From Bacteroidales bacterium (GTDB lineage: Bacteria > Bacteroidota > Bacteroidia > Bacteroidales > F082), in contig JAFGXS010000040.1 of assembly GCA_016936505.1 (NCBI GenBank), forward strand, positions 16,694 to 80,693: a stretch of DNA of 64,000 nt. The letters are read 5' to 3'. A model generated the notes under the pieces. That model was not told the DNA's origin. It worked only from the letters and a program-made list of their open reading frames with translations, and did not search any database. How positions within the stretch are numbered: position 1 is the stretch's first letter; each line of letters opens with the position of its first letter. Positions 61,872 through 64,000 of this stretch are shown here, piece by piece. A program made the position numbers and the translations under genes.

Positions 61872-64000
61872 ATGAACTTAAATCAATTTACAATAAAATC
61901 GCAGGAGGCTCTGCAAAAAGCGCAGGAAATTGCTGTGCAACAGGGTCAACAAGCTATTGAATCCATCCATCTGCTGAAAGGAATTTTGATGGTTGATGAA
62001 AATGCCACACCTTTTTTGCTTCGCAAATTAAATGTGGACTTTCCTGTATTTTCTAAAGCTGTAGATCGTATTATTGAATCGTTACCCAAAGTTTCGGGTG
62101 GCGAACCTTATTTATCAAATGATGCCCGGCAAGTATTACAAAAAGCACCGGCTTATCTGGCCGAGTTTAAAGATGATTTTGTATCGGTTGAACATTTACT
62201 GCTGGCATTACTAGAAGTTAAAAGCAGTGCTGCCGAACTGATGAAAGATAATGGTATTTCGAAGAAAACTTTGTTTACTGCCATTAATGACTTAAGACAA
62301 GGAGCTTCTGCACAAAGTCAAAGCGCAGAAGATCAATATAATGCTTTGAACCGATATGCCAGAAATCTGAACCAAATGGCTGTCAGTGGAAAACTCGACC
62401 CGGTTATTGGTCGTAATGACGAAATCAGAAGAGCTTTGCAGATTATTTCACGACGGACCAAGAATAACCCGATTTTTGTGGGTGAACCCGGTGTGGGTAA
62501 AACTGCCATTGCCGAGGGTATCGCTCATCGGATTATCAACGGAGATGTTCCGGAAAATCTGAAAACCAAACGTATTTTTTCACTGGATATGGGGGCTCTG
62601 ATTGCTGGTGCCAAATATAAAGGGGAGTTTGAAGAACGTCTGAAAAGTGTAGTGAAAGAAGTGGTTAATTCTGATGGTGAAATTATTCTTTTTATTGACG
62701 AAATTCATACGTTGGTTGGTGCAGGAAAATCAGAAGGAGCTATGGATGCGGCAAATATTCTGAAACCTGCTTTGGCTCGTGGAGAACTTCGTGCTATTGG
62801 AGCCACTACCTTAAAAGAATACCAAAAATATTTTGAAAAAGATAAAGCTCTGGAACGCCGCTTTCAATTGGTTATGGTTGATGAACCAGACACTCAATCG
62901 GCCATTTCTATTCTTCGTGGTTTAAAAGAAAGATATGAATCACATCATAAAGTAAGGATACTGGATGAAGCGATTGTTGCTGCAGTTGAACTTTCGCAAC
63001 GATACATTACAGATCGTTTCCTTCCAGACAAAGCCATTGACCTAATTGATGAGTCTGCAGCCAAATTGCGACTCGAAATTAACTCATTACCTGAAGAGCT
63101 TGAAATGACAGAACGACGTATACGCCAGCTTGAAATTGAAAAAGAAGCAATAAAAAGAGAAAAAGATAAGGTCAAACTGGGAATCATTAATGAAGAGTTG
63201 GCTAATCTAAATGAGAAGCACAACGATCTAAAAGCTAAATGGCAGGCAGAAAAAGAACTGGTTGACAAAATTCAGCAAACCAAACAGGAAATTGAACAAT
63301 ACAAACTTTCCGCTGACCAGGCAGAACGAGATGGTAATTTTGGAAAAGTTGCTGAAATCCGTTATGGAAAAATTCAGAAAGCTGAGCAAGTAATTGAAGA
63401 CCTGAAAAGGGAGTTAAAAAACCGTCAGGGCGACAGTCCGATGATTAATGAGGAAGTTACTGCGGAAGAAGTAGCCGAAGTGGTTTCTAAATGGACCGGA
63501 ATTCCGGTAAGCCGAATGCTCCAAAGTGAAAGAGAAAAGCTGTTACACCTGGAAGAAGAATTACACAAAAGAGTTGTGGGTCAGGAAGATGCAATAACTG
63601 CAATTTCTGATGCTATTAGAAGAAGTCGGGCTGGATTACAGGACGAAAAGCGACCCATTGGTTCTTTTATTTTTCTGGGAACCACTGGAGTAGGAAAAAC
63701 AGAACTGGCTAAAGCATTGGCAGAATTTCTGTTTAATAACGAGAACTCTATGGTTCGGATTGACATGTCGGAATACCAGGAACGTCATTCGGTTTCGCGG
63801 CTAGTTGGAGCGCCTCCGGGATATGTAGGATATGAAGAAAGCGGTCAGTTGACCGAAGCTGTGAGAAGAAAACCTTATTCTGTTGTCTTACTGGACGAGA
63901 TTGAAAAAGCGCATCCTGATGTATTTAATATTTTATTGCAGGTTCTGGATGACGGACGATTAACTGATAACAAAGGAAGAATCGTCGATTTCAAGAACAC
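61872..64000 (+). CDS. clpB: ATP-dependent chaperone ClpB, 3' end cut by the window
   Basis: Disaggregase of the Hsp100 family, acting with DnaK. The visible 709 residues cover the N-domain (about 1-145), the first AAA+ module with Walker A GEPGVGKT (near 205) and Walker [11 protein letters not shown], the coiled-coil middle domain (about 410-525, [18 protein letters not shown]) and the start of the second AAA+ module with GTTGVGKT (near 602) and [19 protein letters not shown]. The frame stays open to the right edge, so the C-terminal end is missing. A strong Shine-Dalgarno site precedes the ATG. Confidence 0.96.
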   Translation, partial: MNLNQFTIKSQEALQKAQEIAVQQGQQAIESIHLLKGILMVDENATPFLLRKLNVDFPVFSKAVDRIIESLPKVSGGEPYLSNDARQVLQKAPAYLAEFKDDFVSVEHLLLALLEVKSSAAELMKDNGISKKTLFTAINDLRQGASAQSQSAEDQYNALNRYARNLNQMAVSGKLDPVIGRNDEIRRALQIISRRTKNNPIFVGEPGVGKTAIAEGIAHRIINGDVPENLKTKRIFSLDMGALIAGAKYKGEFEERLKSVVKEVVNSDGEIILFIDEIHTLVGAGKSEGAMDAANILKPALARGELRAIGATTLKEYQKYFEKDKALERRFQLVMVDEPDTQSAISILRGLKERYESHHKVRILDEAIVAAVELSQRYITDRFLPDKAIDLIDESAAKLRLEINSLPEELEMTERRIRQLEIEKEAIKREKDKVKLGIINEELANLNEKHNDLKAKWQAEKELVDKIQQTKQEIEQYKLSADQAERDGNFGKVAEIRYGKIQKAEQVIEDLKRELKNRQGDSPMINEEVTAEEVAEVVSKWTGIPVSRMLQSEREKLLHLEEELHKRVVGQEDAITAISDAIRRSRAGLQDEKRPIGSFIFLGTTGVGKTELAKALAEFLFNNENSMVRIDMSEYQERHSVSRLVGAPPGYVGYEESGQLTEAVRRKPYSVVLLDEIEKAHPDVFNILLQVLDDGRLTDNKGRIVDFKN

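Noticed and set aside
1..64000. CRISPR arrays, insertion sequences, phage genes
   Set aside because: No regularly spaced repeats, transposase, integrase or phage-like frames were seen on either strand.

Overview
The window looks like a chromosomal segment of a member of the Bacteroidota, probably from the Bacteroidales/Marinilabiliales side. I base this on gene content: a type IX secretion cargo protein with a gliding-type C-terminal domain, type III glutamine synthetase, Bacteroidota-typical families (DUF4831, DUF4199, DUF1573, DUF4369-TlpA, the GH3-beta-lactamase fusion), AT-rich DNA, and many TANNTTTG promoter elements of the kind used by the Bacteroidota housekeeping sigma factor. There are no transposases, phage genes or CRISPR arrays. 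It reads as core chromosome with some lineage-specific genes.

Layout. 1-8.6 kb: edge of a PgpH-like HD phosphohydrolase, an NlpC/P60 hydrolase, OsmC, delta-1-pyrroline-5-carboxylate dehydrogenase (pruA), an Asp-rich small protein, a CAP-SPOR secreted protein, a class IV aminotransferase, a DUF2007 protein, a DMT transporter and a TlpA-type thioredoxin. 8.75-15.7 kb: a tightly packed three-gene signalling operon (two TPR histidine kinases and a receiver-histidine kinase). 15.8-27.2 kb: fabG, YdcF, M48 protease, a sugar transferase with a Cys-rich insertion, a trypsin-like lipoprotein, SlyD, a methyltransferase, a threonine dehydratase, a degenerate low-molecular-weight phosphatase, dnaA, an IMPACT protein and two envelope proteins. 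27.2-31.0 kb: a peptidoglycan recycling pair (GH3-beta-lactamase and murQ). 31.2-39.3 kb: methyltransferase, MscS channel, idi, glycosyltransferase, aroQ, macrodomain, DUF2061, inositol monophosphatase, coaE and YbbR. 39.5-46.0 kb: a dnaE with fused proofreading domain, trxA and the umuDC translesion polymerase pair. 46.0-58.1 kb: membrane glycosyltransferase, DUF4831, glnN, a sodium:solute symporter, gmhB/gmhA heptose genes and a GT4-epimerase-GT2 glycan operon. 58.2-64 kb: SRP RNA, a YciO/Sua5 protein, tRNA-Lys(UUU), yajC, DUF1573, a T9SS cargo protein, a CoA-binding protein and clpB running off the right edge.

How the genes work together. Several clusters are coherent: muropeptide recycling (NagZ-like GH3 plus MurQ), SOS-type mutagenic repair (umuD-umuC next to dnaE), heptose and surface glycan synthesis (gmhA, gmhB, GT4, NAD-epimerase, GT2), and coaE with YbbR. 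Genes are densely packed, with many ATGA start-stop overlaps. Three convergent pairs share a 4-base YTAR sequence in which the stop codons of both strands interlock.

The points most worth a second look are: a phosphatase paralogue that has lost both its catalytic Cys and its general acid; a kinase operon with a pseudo-receiver and no DNA-binding output; a Cys4/His insertion in an undecaprenyl-phosphate sugar transferase; and an overlapping operon that joins heptose genes to a symporter and glutamine synthetase III. I did not find a clearly new multi-gene system.
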